Shown: positions 45,640-58,200 of the stretch, piece after piece
Layout of the letters: each line of letters begins with the position of its first letter
Position numbering within the stretch: position 1 is the stretch's first letter
NCBI GenBank assembly: GCA_002197995.1
Contig: NGZR01000004.1
Span: 4,464,001 to 4,528,000 of the forward strand
Direction of reading: 5' to 3'
DNA from: Gaeumannomyces sp. JS-464
Lineage: Eukaryota > Ascomycota > Sordariomycetes > Magnaporthales > Magnaporthaceae
Length of the DNA stretch: 64,000 nucleotides
Translations under genes and position numbers: made by a program
Notes under the pieces: generated by a model
Databases searched by the model: none
What the model saw: the letters and a program-made list of their open reading frames with translations, nothing else
Told to the model about the DNA's origin: nothing

Positions 45640-47283
45640 CAAATGCCTTTCCCCCCTTTTTTTAACGCCGGCGTACGCGCCTACTTGTTGGGTTAGCCGC
45701 GGCGGCCGCGGAAGAAATTATTGCGAGTTATAACCGCAAATAATAACAAACGGTTTTAATTTACGCTACGCTAACCCGATTTATTAACGCCGGTATTACC
45801 TCTTTTTCGGCGAAAACAATCCCCGAAGTTAACGGTTGGAAAAATTATTTTATTAGCTACGCTAAATAAGCTTTTTTCGGTTTATTTACGCCGGTCGAAA
45901 AGGAAAAAAACTTATACGGGGCTTCGAAACTTTTGCAACGCACGCCCCCGGTTATTTACGCGTTAATAGCTTAAAAAGGCCACTAATAACCCGAATAACC
46001 CGCATAAGCCTATTAGGGCCGTACGTTTTAAATTACCCGGGCACCCCGCTTATTAATAAGCTTTAAAACCAACCTCCAATTGTTCGTTAAAATCCCGGAA
46101 AAACGGCAAGTTTAAACCAATTAACAAACGGGCTTTAACATTTGCAAAGCTTTTACCGATAGCAAAAACCTACCGTTTACGACGGCCGACGTTTCGAAAG
46201 CGTACCGATTTTTTACTAGGTTTGTATTAAAAGCAAAAACGGCCGATATTTAAAACCGGCTTTTGCAATACCGATTCGAACTAAGCCGTTTATATAACGT
46301 CGAAAAGATCGAAAAGTTCGAAATTTAATACAAATACGTAATTTTCAGCTACTTTACCTTTTTAATTAACGGTTTTAAATAATACGTCCCGGTATCGGAT
46401 AAATTAGTTTAAAAGGAAGTGGAAGCTTAAATAAAGCATAAACCGGTAAACGTTAAGCCTTTTAAAACCGGCGTCGATTATTAAAAACGTATATCGTAAA
46501 TTATATCTTTTTATTCGCAAATGGCCGGGTTTAAGCTTTAAAAAATCACTTTTTTTTACGCCGCGTATAACGATACCCGCCGGTTACCTAGCACACTTTT
46601 AATTGCCACGGCTTCCACGTAGCCCGTAATTGCGCCCGGGCCGATAAATGCCTTCGGTACGGGAAAATAAACGACGACCGGCACGAAAAACCGTATACGG
46701 CCCTTTCGCAATGCGCGAACTGCTTAGGCCCGTACCTAGCCGACCACCCGAATTGCTTTATAAAGCTTATACGGGTAAACGAAATGCTAAAGCATTTAAC
46801 CCGTGGGGAAAAAAGCGCGGTTAGGAAATTAAAAGCACAAGCGTATCGGGCGGCGGTAAAAAAGGTGGAAGCCGCCGTTGCCGCCGCTACCGCCGTGGCC
46901 GCCGCGGCCGCCGTTGCCGCCACCGCTAACGCCTTTTTTCCAACCGCGGTTACTACGGATAATTCCGTTATAACCGCTACCGCTAATGCTAATCCCGCGG
47001 CCGGCACCGGCAACGCCGCTGCTTCCGTTACCCCCGCCGCCGCCGCCGTTCCTGCCGCTGTTACCACCGTTAACGTTGCCAAAAAAAGCTCGTTAAATTC
47101 GCCGGCTTTCGAAGGCGCGGCCCGTACGGCCGGCAAAGGAAAGCACTTTGCCAAAAGGCTTAAGGTTAATTTTAATAACCAATACGAAGTATTGGCGGAT
47201 ATGAAACTAGACCTCCCCGAACTCGAAAAGGCTATCGAAATAACCGGAAACCTTTCGAAGGAAACCGACGGTACCGCCGGCTA
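45640..47283 (+). pseudogene. LINE ORF1 (gag-like)
   Basis: The open C-terminal part (46784-47283) begins 'MLKHLTRGEKSAVRKL', followed by a 90-residue Ala/Thr/Val-rich low-complexity stretch and the tail 'NNQYEVLADMKLDLPELEK' ending 'KETDGTAG'. Just upstream the plus strand gives Cys/His patterns typical of gag zinc knuckles in LINE ORF1 (about 46590-46760). The N-terminal half (45640-46580) is broken. It would act as an RNA-binding chaperone of the LINE RNP. The low-complexity part comes from GCC/GCY repeats and keeps a high GC content. Confidence 0.75.
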
Positions 47284-47439
47284 ATAACTTTAAAACCAAA
47301 GCCCCTAATACATTAACGCCGCTTTTACGTATGCCAGCAGCTAACCGGATATAATAAACGCATAGTAATAAAGCCCGGCGCCCGGGGATTCGCCCCGAAC
47401 GCCGTGCTTTAACCGCCGCCTAAACGAACGTTTAACGTA

Positions 47440-50400
47440 ATTGGAAAACGGGGGCTATTTTACTCCAATTATTTTAAAGCTAAAATATCGACGTGGTGCT
47501 AATGCAAAAGCCTTTTAGCGCGTAAAAAAAAAAAGCTTATGCTTTGCATTTACTAGTCGTACGAGCTATTTACTTCGGTAAATAGCTGGCATAACTATTA
47601 AACTAAGCTTTAAGTAATAATTTACGTACGGAAAAACCCGGGGCTTCGGCTTATAACGAACCGGCCGGCAGGTAACACCCGGGATATCCTTTGGCTTACC
47701 GTCGCCGGGTGCACTTTTATTAACGTATATAAGCTTTTAAAAAACCTTTCGGAATTTTCGTTAAACTTTTTGCTATTTTAGCGCTTAACGGCAAAATGTA
47801 TTATAACTAGGGATTTAACGTAAAGTTCCCAACGTGGGATTTGGTTAAAAATAATAGGAATAAAAGCTAAAATATAGCTTAATAAGCTAATACTTATAAC
47901 CTTTTCTTATTTACTAACTTAAGCTAACTTACGCATAACGATAAAAGCGTTTTAAATTTTACCTTTTCCAACACTTTTTTGGCAATAGCGGAAATCGACC
48001 TTTTATTAACAACCGATTCGGACCACCGCTCGATATAAATCGAAATTCCTAACCGTAATAACTCCGTTTCGAATTGCCGGCGTATTACGCTACTAAACGA
48101 TAAACTACCGTTTTTCGCGAACGCGGTAATAACGGGGGCCGGCAGTTTGCCGTTATTTATAAATTTATATACGGCGGATTATTTAAATAAAACGGCCGAA
48201 GCATTAATAAACCTGTTAAAAAATGCGTTAATAACTTTTAATAAAAGGTTTAAAACTAAAAGAAAAAATTAACCCTGGTAAAACGAAAAGTGCGCTAACG
48301 CACAACGGGACTTTGCAAAAGCTATAGCAAATAGGGGGCTTTTTACGGCCGAAGCCCGTGGTTTAAAAGCAACGATCGGGCGGTTAAAAAACAGCATTAG
48401 GTTAGCGTGCTAAAAAAAGTGGATTTTCTAATAGCGTTATACCAGGCCGTAAAATGGCATAAACTTATACCGGTTATACGGCTCCCCCCGTTAAATATTA
48501 ACGGGGAGGTAATAATGGCCCCGGAAGATAAAGCGGAAGCATTAGGCCGCAAAATCCTCCGTAAGTTTACGGCGAAAAACGATTTACAAAAAGACCCGTT
48601 ATAGCAAAAAGCTACCCAAAAAACCGCACAACTCCCGTGGAACCCCTACGTTCTTTTGGAGGAATGCCGAAAGTGTACCGTTAGTACGGCAAACACGGCC
48701 CCGAGCGTTAACTCCCTAACGGTTAAGCTATTTATAACGGCGTGGCCGGTAATAAGAAAATACGTTAAGGCTTTTTTCGAAGCTTGCTTTAAAGCCGGGC
48801 ATTACTCGGCCCTTTTCCGCATAGCGGAAATGGTTATGCTAAAAAAGCCGAATAAAACGAATATAACGAACCCAAAATCCTACCGCCCGACAGTTTTGCT
48901 CCCGTGCTTAGGGAAAGGGCTAAAACGGCTAATAGCTTCGCGAATAGTATCCCTCGCATTATAATACGGGCTTATAGCCCCGTAACACGCCGGGGTTACC
49001 CCGAAAAACGCCGCTATCAATTTAACGGCATGCGTGGCCGACGAGGTAAAACGGGCCTTTTAAAAGCATAAAACGGCCGCTTTTATTACTATAAATATAT
49101 AAAAGGCTTTCGACGCCGTACTTCGCCGGAGGCTTTTTCGAAAGCTTTTAAACCAAAGTTAAAATTTAACGTTAATACAATAGGTATTTTTTTGCAGGAA
49201 ATAAGGTGGTTAGGATGCGTTTGGAAAACGCCACGGCACTTTTTTTTCCCCGGACTACGGGTTACCCCAAAGGTTACCGGCGTTACCGGTTTTATTTATG
49301 CTTTATATGGCCGAAATCTTACTTAAAGCAAAAGCGGTTAAGTACGAATACGCGGACGATATAGGCATTTGCGTAACGGGTAGCATTTTGAAAAAGTGCT
49401 CCGTAAAGCAAGGGTTATTATAACGGAAATCCTACGTTAAAGTAAAGCTAATAAGGTTGCTTTTAACCCGGGAAAATGCGAGCTTATGCATTTTTCTAAG
49501 CGGAAAAACCCTATAACTTTAACGGTTACGGCGAAAAGCTTTACTATATAACAAATTACAAAAGCCTTACGGTAGTTAAAGGTTTTTTTCGATTAAAGGC
49601 TTAACTTTAAAGCCCATATCGATAACAAAGCCGTAAAAGCCTAAAACGTTACAAATCACTTCCGAAGGTTTACGAATTTAATAAGGGGGATACCGGCACA
49701 TTTGGTACATAAAGCCGTTATAACGGTTATAATCCTTACGGCTTTATACGAGGCCGAAATGTGGTATAAGGGTAAAACCAAACCATATTTATATAAACCG
49801 GCATAATAGCAAATTATTTGCTAAAACCATTTAATCGAACGGGTTAATAAAGCTTTAACCGCGCTTTTCCGGGCAATACTTTCGGCTTGGAAAACCGCAC
49901 CGATAAACGCTTTACATTACGAAACCGGCATTTTAAGCGCTTAAGCGCTTTCAAAACAAGCCCGCTTTCGTTTTGCGGCCCGTATAAATCGGTACCACCG
50001 GAAAATTACCTTTTAACCGTAGCGGCTAAACCGGCTTTTAACGCCCGAAAGCTTAAAACAAACCTGCTCGGCAAGTTTGCGACCTCGTTGCAAAAAGACG
50101 GCCGAATTTTTTTCCGGCTTGCACCTCGCTCGGTTTACGTTTTTTTTATAAATATACGGGGTTTACGGTAGCCATATAAAAAAGCCCGCAGCCGCAAACG
50201 CTTTTATAGCGTGGTTTCGCACTTTTCCACCTACCGACGTTATATATAAGCGACGGGTTCAAAGCAAAAAACGGGGCAATTAAATACGGCTGGGTAATAT
50301 ACTAAACCGGTTAACGCAAACTTTCCGGGCCACGGCCGTGTTAGCGCATTCGGCGGAAGTATTCGACGGCGAAACGAAAAGGGGCCTAAATGGGCTTTCG

Positions 50401-51010
50401 TAAAGCCGTTTGGAACTTTCGCAATTGCACTTTCCACTTATGCTTTAATAACACTTCGACCGTTAACAGCTTTTTAAATACGGCTTTTAATAGTTCGCAA
50501 AAGGCTTTTAAAAAAGTTTATTGCTTTATAAACAAGTATTAAGTACGTCCGTTCATCCCCGAAGCATACGAGAATCCCCGGGAACGAAAAAGCCGATATT
50601 AAAGCAAAGTTAAGTACGGCTTTCCCGATCCCCTAATACGCTAAACCAATAATGGCGGGAGTAAAAGCTTTGGCCCGGAAAATAGCCTACGCCCGGAACG
50701 CATGGTTTAAAAATACCTTACCGGAACGGTATAAGGCCATAAGCTTTCCGCCAATACCTTAACGCACGCTTAATACGCTACAACTGCACCGGAAAGTATT
50801 ACAACGGCTAATAGCCGCACGTACCGGCTACGGGGATTTCGACTAGTACTATTAAAAATTCAAACACGAGGACGATAACCCGTGCCGTTGCCAGCGAAAT
50901 ATGTCCTTTTCTTAGCTTATATTTTGCAAGCTAGCTAAGGCGGCAAAAAACCAATGGCTTATAGCGGACCCTCCCTTACCCTTTAATAAGCCCGGATATT
51001 AAAAACGGCT
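47440..51010 (+). pseudogene. LINE ORF2: endonuclease, RT, RNase H
   Basis: Domains in order. The AP-like endonuclease (47600-48100) has 'FNVKFPTWDLV' and the catalytic 'SDHRSI' (Ser-Asp-His 48018-48026). RT (48656-49560) has 'KPNKTNITNPKSYRPTVLLP' (48843-48902) and the active site Y-A-D-D at 49349-49360. RNase H (50243-50560) starts 'YISDGFK', with the first catalytic Asp at 50252. A C-terminal Cys/His region lies at about 50880-50930. It would nick the target and prime reverse transcription there. Endonuclease plus RNase H in one ORF fits the I/Tad group. Many stops; dead. Confidence 0.85.
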
Positions 51011-51159
51011 TTTCCAAAAGCCTTTTTTTTTGCTTCGTTCGTTAAAGCTATTAACTATTACACTATCGCCGAACGATAACAATAAAACCTAAAACGCCTA
51101 TATTTAACCTTTTCCTTTGTACTATTAGGATTACTAGTAAGCTTGTTAATCCCTCGCAC

Positions 51160-51521
51160 TTTAGGCCGGGCTTAAAAAAGGTCCCGAAAACCCCTTCCCC
51201 CGTTTAAACCCGGCTTTACCCCTTTTCCAGCATACCCGCCGGCTAACAGCACTACTACCACCCGCAGCGTTTTACAACGCCCCGGCGTATTTTTACACCT
51301 TATTGTCGATTGCCCGCTTACTAACAAAAAGCGCCGAAATGCGGCCCGACCCTCGTATGCCTTCGGGTTTAATTTGTTAACCGCTTTAATAGCAGCATAT
51401 AGCCTAGTGTTAAGCTTAGGTAGCGCTAGCACGTTATATGCTCTTTAGGAAGCAAAAACTGGTAAATCCCGATTTACTAACGTTAAATATACTTACTTTC
51501 TTTTTTTCTCTTTCTTTTTGC
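51160..51521 (+). other. LINE 3' UTR and C/T tail
   Basis: Shared by the LINE at 61303, the truncated tail and all four units. It contains gattgcccgcttactaac, gcacgttatatgc and aacgttaaatatact before the tail. The minus-strand open frame 51172-51432 lies in it and has a counterpart in the other LINE. Confidence 0.78.
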
Positions 51522-52569
51522 CACCTTTTCCCGAAAAATTCTTTTTAACGGACCTATTATTAATAGCCGTTAAAAAAGCCCGGCCATTTTTGGTATTAGT
51601 CCTACCAAAATAAGTCGAAACCGCTATGTGGGCGCTAATAAGCCAATTAGCTTTATTTTGCCCGCGTTCGCCGGCGTTCTTTTAACAACGACAACGACGA
51701 CGCAACTAAGCTAAAAGTGCAAAAAAAGTAGGCTGGCAAAAGTCCGAAATGCTTATTACCAGCTAATAAGAAAGCCTGCACTTTTTACAGCCTAAAGCGC
51801 GCTTCGCGCGCGCCGAACCTTCGACAATCGGATTGCTCCAACCTTCGCGCATTACCAGGCTAACCGCTTTTCGATTTCCTTTTCGCTTTCGCCTCGCGCA
51901 CCGAGCCGAAACAATTCCGAAATGCACAAAAAAACTGCAAGCCGGTTAAGCAGTTAGCACACATTAAACGAATAGCCGGCCCGGCCGCCGCCGTCCCCGC
52001 CATTTTCGGGACTTTTCGTCCTTACCATCTACGCGACTCCTCTTCGGTCGACCGCACCCACGATACGCACGGCGCAAAATTAGCCTGTTTAGGCTTTTGC
52101 TTAAACACGTACGCGTAAAATTGGCTTAACGTTCGCGCTTTTGTTTATTATTACGCCGGGCTATACGATTATATAGGTGGCATCGCACGCGTAAGGTTTT
52201 CGCGCGGCTTTGTTTGCCAACCGTAAAGTTGTACGAAACGCCGTATACTACGTTGGCAAACCGCGCAACGTATCGTTAACACGCGATAAACACATAAGGA
52301 GCACACCGGGTTAAAATTAGGCCTTTTAGCTTTCGAACTTTTCTTTTTCGGCCGGGCCCGGGGGGACCATTGCGGCCCTTCCGCCTAAACCCGACCTTTA
52401 CTTTATTCCGGCATTTTGCCGGCCGATCGCGTTTTTTTACCACCCGCGGCGCTTATTGCGCCGCCCGTTGCGCTTAAAGCGCCCTGGCGTTTATTCGCCC
52501 TATTGCCGATTGCCCGCTCACTAACAAGGAGCGCCGGAACGCGGCCCGAACTCCGTGTGCTTTGGGCAG

Positions 52570-52600
<31 letters not shown>

Positions 52601-52776
52601 GGCTGGCCTGCCCTATGGTTTAATTTGTTAGCCGCTTCGGTAGCAACATATAGCCTAATGTTAAGCTTAGGTAGCGCTAGCACGTTATATGCCTTTTGGG
52701 AAGCAGGGACTGGTAAATCCCGACTTGCTAACGTTAAATATACTCTTTTTCTTTTCTTTTTCTCTTTGCCCGAACC
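51522..52776 (+). mobile_element. LINE-tailed non-autonomous unit D
   Basis: Starts caccttttcccgaaaaatt right at the LINE tail. Palindrome at 51797-51811, ~28-bp poly-T at 52573-52600, LINE 3' UTR, and a C/T tail to about 52776, where it abuts the zinc-finger gene fragment. It is less RIP-mutated than units A and B. Confidence 0.75.
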
Positions 52777-53133
52777 GCTAGCAATGCACGCCGTCCACCC
52801 ACACGTTTCCCACCCCCCCTGGCGGCAATGCTTCTGGATGTCCTGCCTGTTGCGCCGTATATACCCGCACTGCGCGCACCGCTTCCCGTCGCTGTGGACG
52901 GGCAACCCCTCGATGGCGAGGATCGGCTCGTGCGGGAATTGCACCCCATTTATGTCCGCGGCCAATGCGCCTTCCGCTTGAAGCATCGCTGCCTCCTTCA
53001 CGATTGCCTGGCGGTTTTTGGTGGTTATATGGCGATGCCGCGTGTTAACGTAGTGGGCCACTAACCCCGCCATTACTACGCATTCGTGCTTGCGCAAACG
53101 GCGATCTCTTACGCCGGGACGCACGTAAATAAA
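52773..53133 (-). pseudogene. OrsD/DUF3505-type zinc-finger protein fragment
   Basis: About 120 codons in one frame on the minus strand, with normal CpA/TpG content, so not RIP-mutated. The N-terminal motif is 'RKHECVVMAGLVAHYVNTRH' (C..H..H). Then come 'ITTKNRQAIVKEAAML', the linker 'AIEGLPVH', and a second finger 'CAQCGYIRRNRQDIQKHC' followed by a GW. This layout (C/H motif, 'I-x-GLPV', C-x2-CGY-x-HC) is that of the fungal OrsD-like DUF3505 domain, found in many hypothetical proteins and in the N-terminus of some subtelomeric helicase-like genes. Upstream an in-frame TAG precedes 53133 and no ATG fits. Downstream the frame runs into the LINE tail. Only the domain fragment remains. Function in the source gene is unknown. 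Confidence 0.72.
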
Positions 53134-53425
53134 TCGCTAAACGACTGCATTTAGCGTAAAACTTCTAGTTAATTATGTAGTGGTTTTTACTAGGTTAAAT
53201 GTATGTTAAACTTTTGTTGCATTTGTTTTGTTTTTATTTTGTCGGCTTTTTTCCTTTCCTTTTCTCCTTTTGCTTATATTATGGTTTAACTTTATCGAAT
53301 ACCGTTTAAGTTTGGCCTCGTTTATACGGCTACTTAATTCCTTGCTTTTATCGTAGCCCTTTTACTTTTATCGGCGCCCACCCGCTTTAAGTCGGGCAAT
53401 TAACCACTTTAACCCCATAACCCCA
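53134..53425. other. Non-RIP flank of the zinc-finger fragment, no gene seen
   Basis: Mixed-composition DNA with no homology to the repeats in the window. T-rich pyrimidine stretch at 53230-53275. The last 25 bp (ttaaccactttaaccccataa type) is the left end of the minisatellite interrupted by Gypsy copy 4. Confidence 0.5.
53421..53425. other. Target-site duplication cccca (left)
   Basis: cccca here and at 60875-60879 flanks Gypsy copy 4. Confidence 0.9.
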
Positions 53426-53866
53426 TGTTACGACCAGCATGCAAGCCTTTAGGACAGGGAAAAAGGGCCCCGAAGTGGTGCCTCCGCCCCGCCCCGGTTA
53501 TGTGGAATCACGTAAACCAAAAAGGATTTGTAAATTTATAACAAAACAACAAATTTAAAAAGGATTTATGGATTTATAATAAAACAACAAATCCAAAAGG
53601 AATTTGTGGATTTGTAATAAAGCTACAAATCCAACTTAGCATAAAGCAAAAAGCAGCGTATATATAAAAAATGGATTTTTATTGTTTTAAATAGCTTTAA
53701 CTAAAGCTTCGGCATTAGTTAACCTAAATTAGCTTTTAAGCATCTTTTAAAGCAAGCAATTAAATCGTCTTTTTAAATTACGTATTCCTTTGTTAACCAA
53801 ATTAAAAATACGGTTTTTTCCACCCTCGAAATGCCTTATTTTAAAAGCAAACCTTTAATTATAACA
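53426..53866 (+). repeat. 5' LTR of Gypsy copy 4
   Basis: 441 bp. The terminus TGTTACGACCAGCATGC is intact here, showing the unmutated LTR start. Three 38-bp units lie at about 53516-53630. Confidence 0.9.
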
Positions 53867-53889
53867 TTTTAACTAATTTTATTTAATAC

Positions 53890-55230
53890 CTCGTCGGAAA
53901 AAGGATAGCGTAGCTATAATAAACAGCAGTAAAAAGCTTAAAAAGGAAAAAACCACGGTTTTTACTTTTAATAGTGTTAAATACGACCTTAACGAAACCG
54001 CTAATACGGCTAGCCTTTTTAAATTTATAACGGTTAAAATCGCCAAAAGCCAAAACGAAGTAAAGCAGTTTACTGCGAAATTAGCGACTTTTAAAACACC
54101 TATCGCAATCCAAACGTACAAATTTCCGTCCTCGGATTTTTACGAAAAGAAATACGGTAAGTTTAAAAACGTTTTTTACCGAATGTAAAAGCTATTTTAA
54201 GTTTACGAATAGCAATTCGTAAACGAAAAAATAAAAGGTTGCTTACGCTATTATTAAGCTAAACGGCAAAGTAAAAAAGTGGTTTTTAACCGACTTAAGC
54301 GATTATTTTAAAAGGTATAAAAATGCTAAAAAACTACCAAGTTTATTTTCGCCAATTTCGAAACCTTCGGAAAAAAGGTTAAAAAAGTGTTCGGAATAAT
54401 CGACGAAACCCGAATTACCGAAAAAAATTTGCTGGCTTTTAAAAAGCGAAAGTTTGCAGCTAAATACGCAATGGATTTTTAACGAATTAATACTAAACTT
54501 AATTGGAGCAACGCTATGTTAATGCTGCATTTTTATAACGGATTGCGCGAAAACGTAAAAAATAAACTCGCAAAGCAAAACCGCTTAAAGTGTTTTACGA
54601 ATTACGTTAAAAACGCGGTTCGTATAAGCGATAAACTATATAAACGATAATAAAAAAAAAGGGATATGGTTTTAAAAGTGTGGCATAAAATAATAAGGCT
54701 AACTAAAAAAAGGCTAAATAGCAACCTATTACGATTTATAAAACGTATTTAAGCCTTATAAACCTTAGTACGGGAGCCGTTTACCAGTAATAAAGGTAAT
54801 AAAAAAAGCAAAAGCAAAACTTAAAAAATGGAAAGTTTTTTAAATGCGGCTAAGCTGGCTATATAAAAGCCAATTACTTTTAACGGGATAATAACCGCCA
54901 AATAGCGAACTTTTAACGAGTATAAAAAAACCTAATACGAGAAAAGCTATATTTTAAAAAAGCGTTTAGCTAAATACGTTGCTACGACGAATCGTGCACT
55001 ATATACCAGTTTAACAAAAAGGCTATTAAATAGTACTTTCGAAAACCACAAACATTTGCATGCTTAAAACTACGAAACTCAAATACGATAACGAAAAAAA
55101 ATAGCGCGTCGCTTTCGGGTTTACGAATTTAAAAGGAAAAAATAACGCCGTTTTTTGTAAAACTTAAAAAGGGATAATTTTAGCAAATGGTTCGAAAAAA
55201 GGAAAAGCACGAAAAAAGCTTTTAAATTAA
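53890..55230 (+). pseudogene. Gypsy copy 4 gag remnant
   Basis: Aligned with copy 5 throughout. The zinc-knuckle region is near 54840-54890 ('aaatgcggctaagctggcta'). Fully broken. Confidence 0.72.
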
Positions 55231-58200
55231 ACACACCTTTTTCGAAAATCGGAAAATTTCGACACCGATACCGAAATAGATAAAAACGGTTAGGCTTTCG
55301 AAATAGCCGAGTTTTAAAAACGCGCGAAAAGCTCGAATAACGGAACTTTCGTACTTATAGTTCGCGAAAAGCAAGCGAGCTAAAAAGGCTAGCACGTTTT
55401 TACGCCTTTCGATATTTCGGCGTATTTTTAAAACGTTAAAGTTCCAAAACACCCAAATAGCTTGTTATATTACGCTATTTTAATAAACAAAAATAACGGT
55501 TAACTTTTATTATAATTTAACGATTAATAAAAAGTTAAGTATATTAATTACAAATTTAATAACCTAAATAAGCCGAAATAAGCTGCGTTAAAACCCGAAA
55601 ACCACTTTAACGTTAATATAAAACACTTTAAACATCCGCACCTTTTTTAAGCAAAATGCACTTACGGAAAGCGCAAATCTTACTTATAACCCAAATTTAA
55701 ATACGACTTTTTTCCATAAAAGTTAAAAAACAAGCCTAAAGTTAAGCCCCGTTTGGCATTTTAATTGCCACGGTAAAAACCAGCCCAAATCGGCAAGTTT
55801 ACCGCAGTTTTTAAACCTAACGAACGGTACCCGATGCTATGCGTTATTAAAGTATTCGATTAAAAAAAATGCGAAATTACGAAATGCAAAAAACATATAG
55901 CATAAAAGGCGAAAGCTTAATATTAAAAGATTACGCGAGCGTACGTTTCGTTCGACTCGGATAAAAAGACAAACGTACGGTACTCGTTCTTTTTACCAAA
56001 AAACTAAAAAAACCACCCAAACGGAAAACACGGAATAGGAAAAAGGAAAAACTAATAAAAACTTTTGCAATAGCAAAATTAAATCGATCGTACGACTTAT
56101 TAACATTTCGAATGGAATATTAAAAAAAAAGGTTAAAATAATAATCGATTGCGAAATATAAAGCGATTATATATCGCTATAAGCGGTTAAACGGTATAAA
56201 ATTCTTATAAAACGGAAATACCAATCGTATTAATTAAAAACGGTCGAAAAAATACCTATCGCTTATAATAAAAAATAAATCGACCAAAAAATACAGCCAA
56301 TAATATTACGCACCCGAAATAGGGAAAACGTTATTATTATATTGGATAAACTAAATATAAAAAAAGGAAACGTTATTTTCGGGAATTTTTAGCTTAAGAA
56401 AAACAATTTACGAATAAATTAAACTACCGGCCAAATTTAATAAAAAAATTACGAGTAATTAAAACGGTTTACTAATTACGAATTTTAAACCGTAAGCATA
56501 AAAAGCACTGAAAAAAGGTTATAACGGTAGCAAAATTTGGCAATCCATTTTTGCATTTAGCATTAACGAGTACGCGATTATTTAAAACGGAAAGCGATTA
56601 AAATAACCTAACTAATATTAAAAAACGGCTCGTAAATATTCCGAAGGAATACCACAAATACGAGAAATTGTTTAAAAAAAACCTAAAAACGGTGTTTCCC
56701 GAATATAAACCGTTCGATTTTAAAATTAAACTTAAACCAAATACGTAATTTAAGTTTTAAAAGCTATACCAGCTTAACTTTTAGCAATAAAAGGTGCTAA
56801 AAAACAATTGGAAAAAAATTTACGAAAAGGACATATTAAACCTTTCGATTTTCCAATAAAATATGGGATTTTATAAAAAAAAAAAAGAAAACGAAACGAA
56901 GCGAATATATATCGATTACCGACCGCTAAACGAAGCTATTATTAAAAATCGGTATTTTATGCTTTTTATTAATAAGCTACGCGATAAGCTCGGCAAAGCC
57001 TAATATTTTACGGCTTTAAATTTACGGAAAGCTTATAGCTTAATACAAATTAAGGAAAGCTAAAAATGGCTTACGGTTTTTAAAACCAGGTTTAAATGCT
57101 ACGAATTTTTAGTAATAACCTTTGGGCTTACTAACGCATTAGTTACGTTTTAAAAAATAATTAACTATATATTGCGCAAATACCTCGACGTTTTCGTTTT
57201 TGCGTATTTAAACGATATTTTAATTTTTTCGAAAACGATAAAAAGCATAGCAAACACGTATATAAAATGCTTTAAAAGCTGCTAAATGCAAAGCTTTTCG
57301 TTAAACCAAAAAAATGCGAATAGCATTCGTAAAAAGTCGCTTTTTTAAAATTTGTAATTATATTTAAACAGGTTTGCATAAACCTTAAAAAGCTCGAAAA
57401 AGTTAAAAAATGGCTTATATTTAAAAACGTTACGAAAGTACGAAAATTCCTAGGATTTTTAAACTTTTATAAGCGGTTTATTCGTAAGTATAGCAAAATC
57501 GCTATACCATTTACGAATTTTACCAAAAACAATTACCAGTTTTATTAGGGAAAGCGAAATAAAAGGTTTTCGAGCAATTACAAAACGCCGTATTAAAAAA
57601 AACTAATATTAGCATTCCCGAATTTAAAAAAACCTTTTAAAGTCGAAACCGACGCGTCGGATTACGCGATCGGCGGTTAACTCGGATAGCGAAACGATTA
57701 AAAAACGGTTGCACTTTTACGCTTTTTTTCGCAAAAGTTAAATAAATTTAAATTAAATTACCGAATTTACAATAAAAAACTTTTAGCAATAATTCGAGCA
57801 TTTAAAAAGTAGCGGCTACACTTTTGTAAAGCTAAGCATTAGGTTATAATATATACGGATTATAAAAACTTAACACATTTTACTGTAAGCAAAAACTTAA
57901 ACAAACGGCAAATCCGTTAAAACGAGTTTTTGCAAAACTACGACATCCGGATCGAATACCGAAAAAGGTCGGAAAACGGCCAAACGGATGCCTTAAGCCT
58001 ACGACCGGACCATTAGGTTGCAATACTTAAAAAAACACGAGTAATTTTAGCAAAAAAACCAAACGGATTTTTAATTCCGGCATAAAAGATTTTCGCTAAA
58101 ACGGTTCGATAAGGAAAAGTTTAAACCTTAAAAAAAATCCAACAAATTTATAGTTAGCTGGTATACGGTTACCAAAGCGTAAAAAAAACGTAAAAACGGC

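Larger units (their letters stand above)
45308..51521 (+). mobile_element. Full-length LINE (Tad/I-like, two ORFs)
   Basis: 6.2 kb with ORF1, then ORF2 with endonuclease, RT, RNase H and a Cys/His region, then a 3' UTR of ~370 bp and a C/T-rich tail instead of poly-A. The 5' border is set by homology with the 32345 end of the minus-strand fragment, the 3' border by homology with the 61303 copy. Confidence 0.85.

Noticed and set aside
46588..47154. 188-codon minus-strand frame
   Set aside because: Antisense shadow of LINE ORF1, which is supported on the plus strand by its shared C-terminus and Cys/His motifs.
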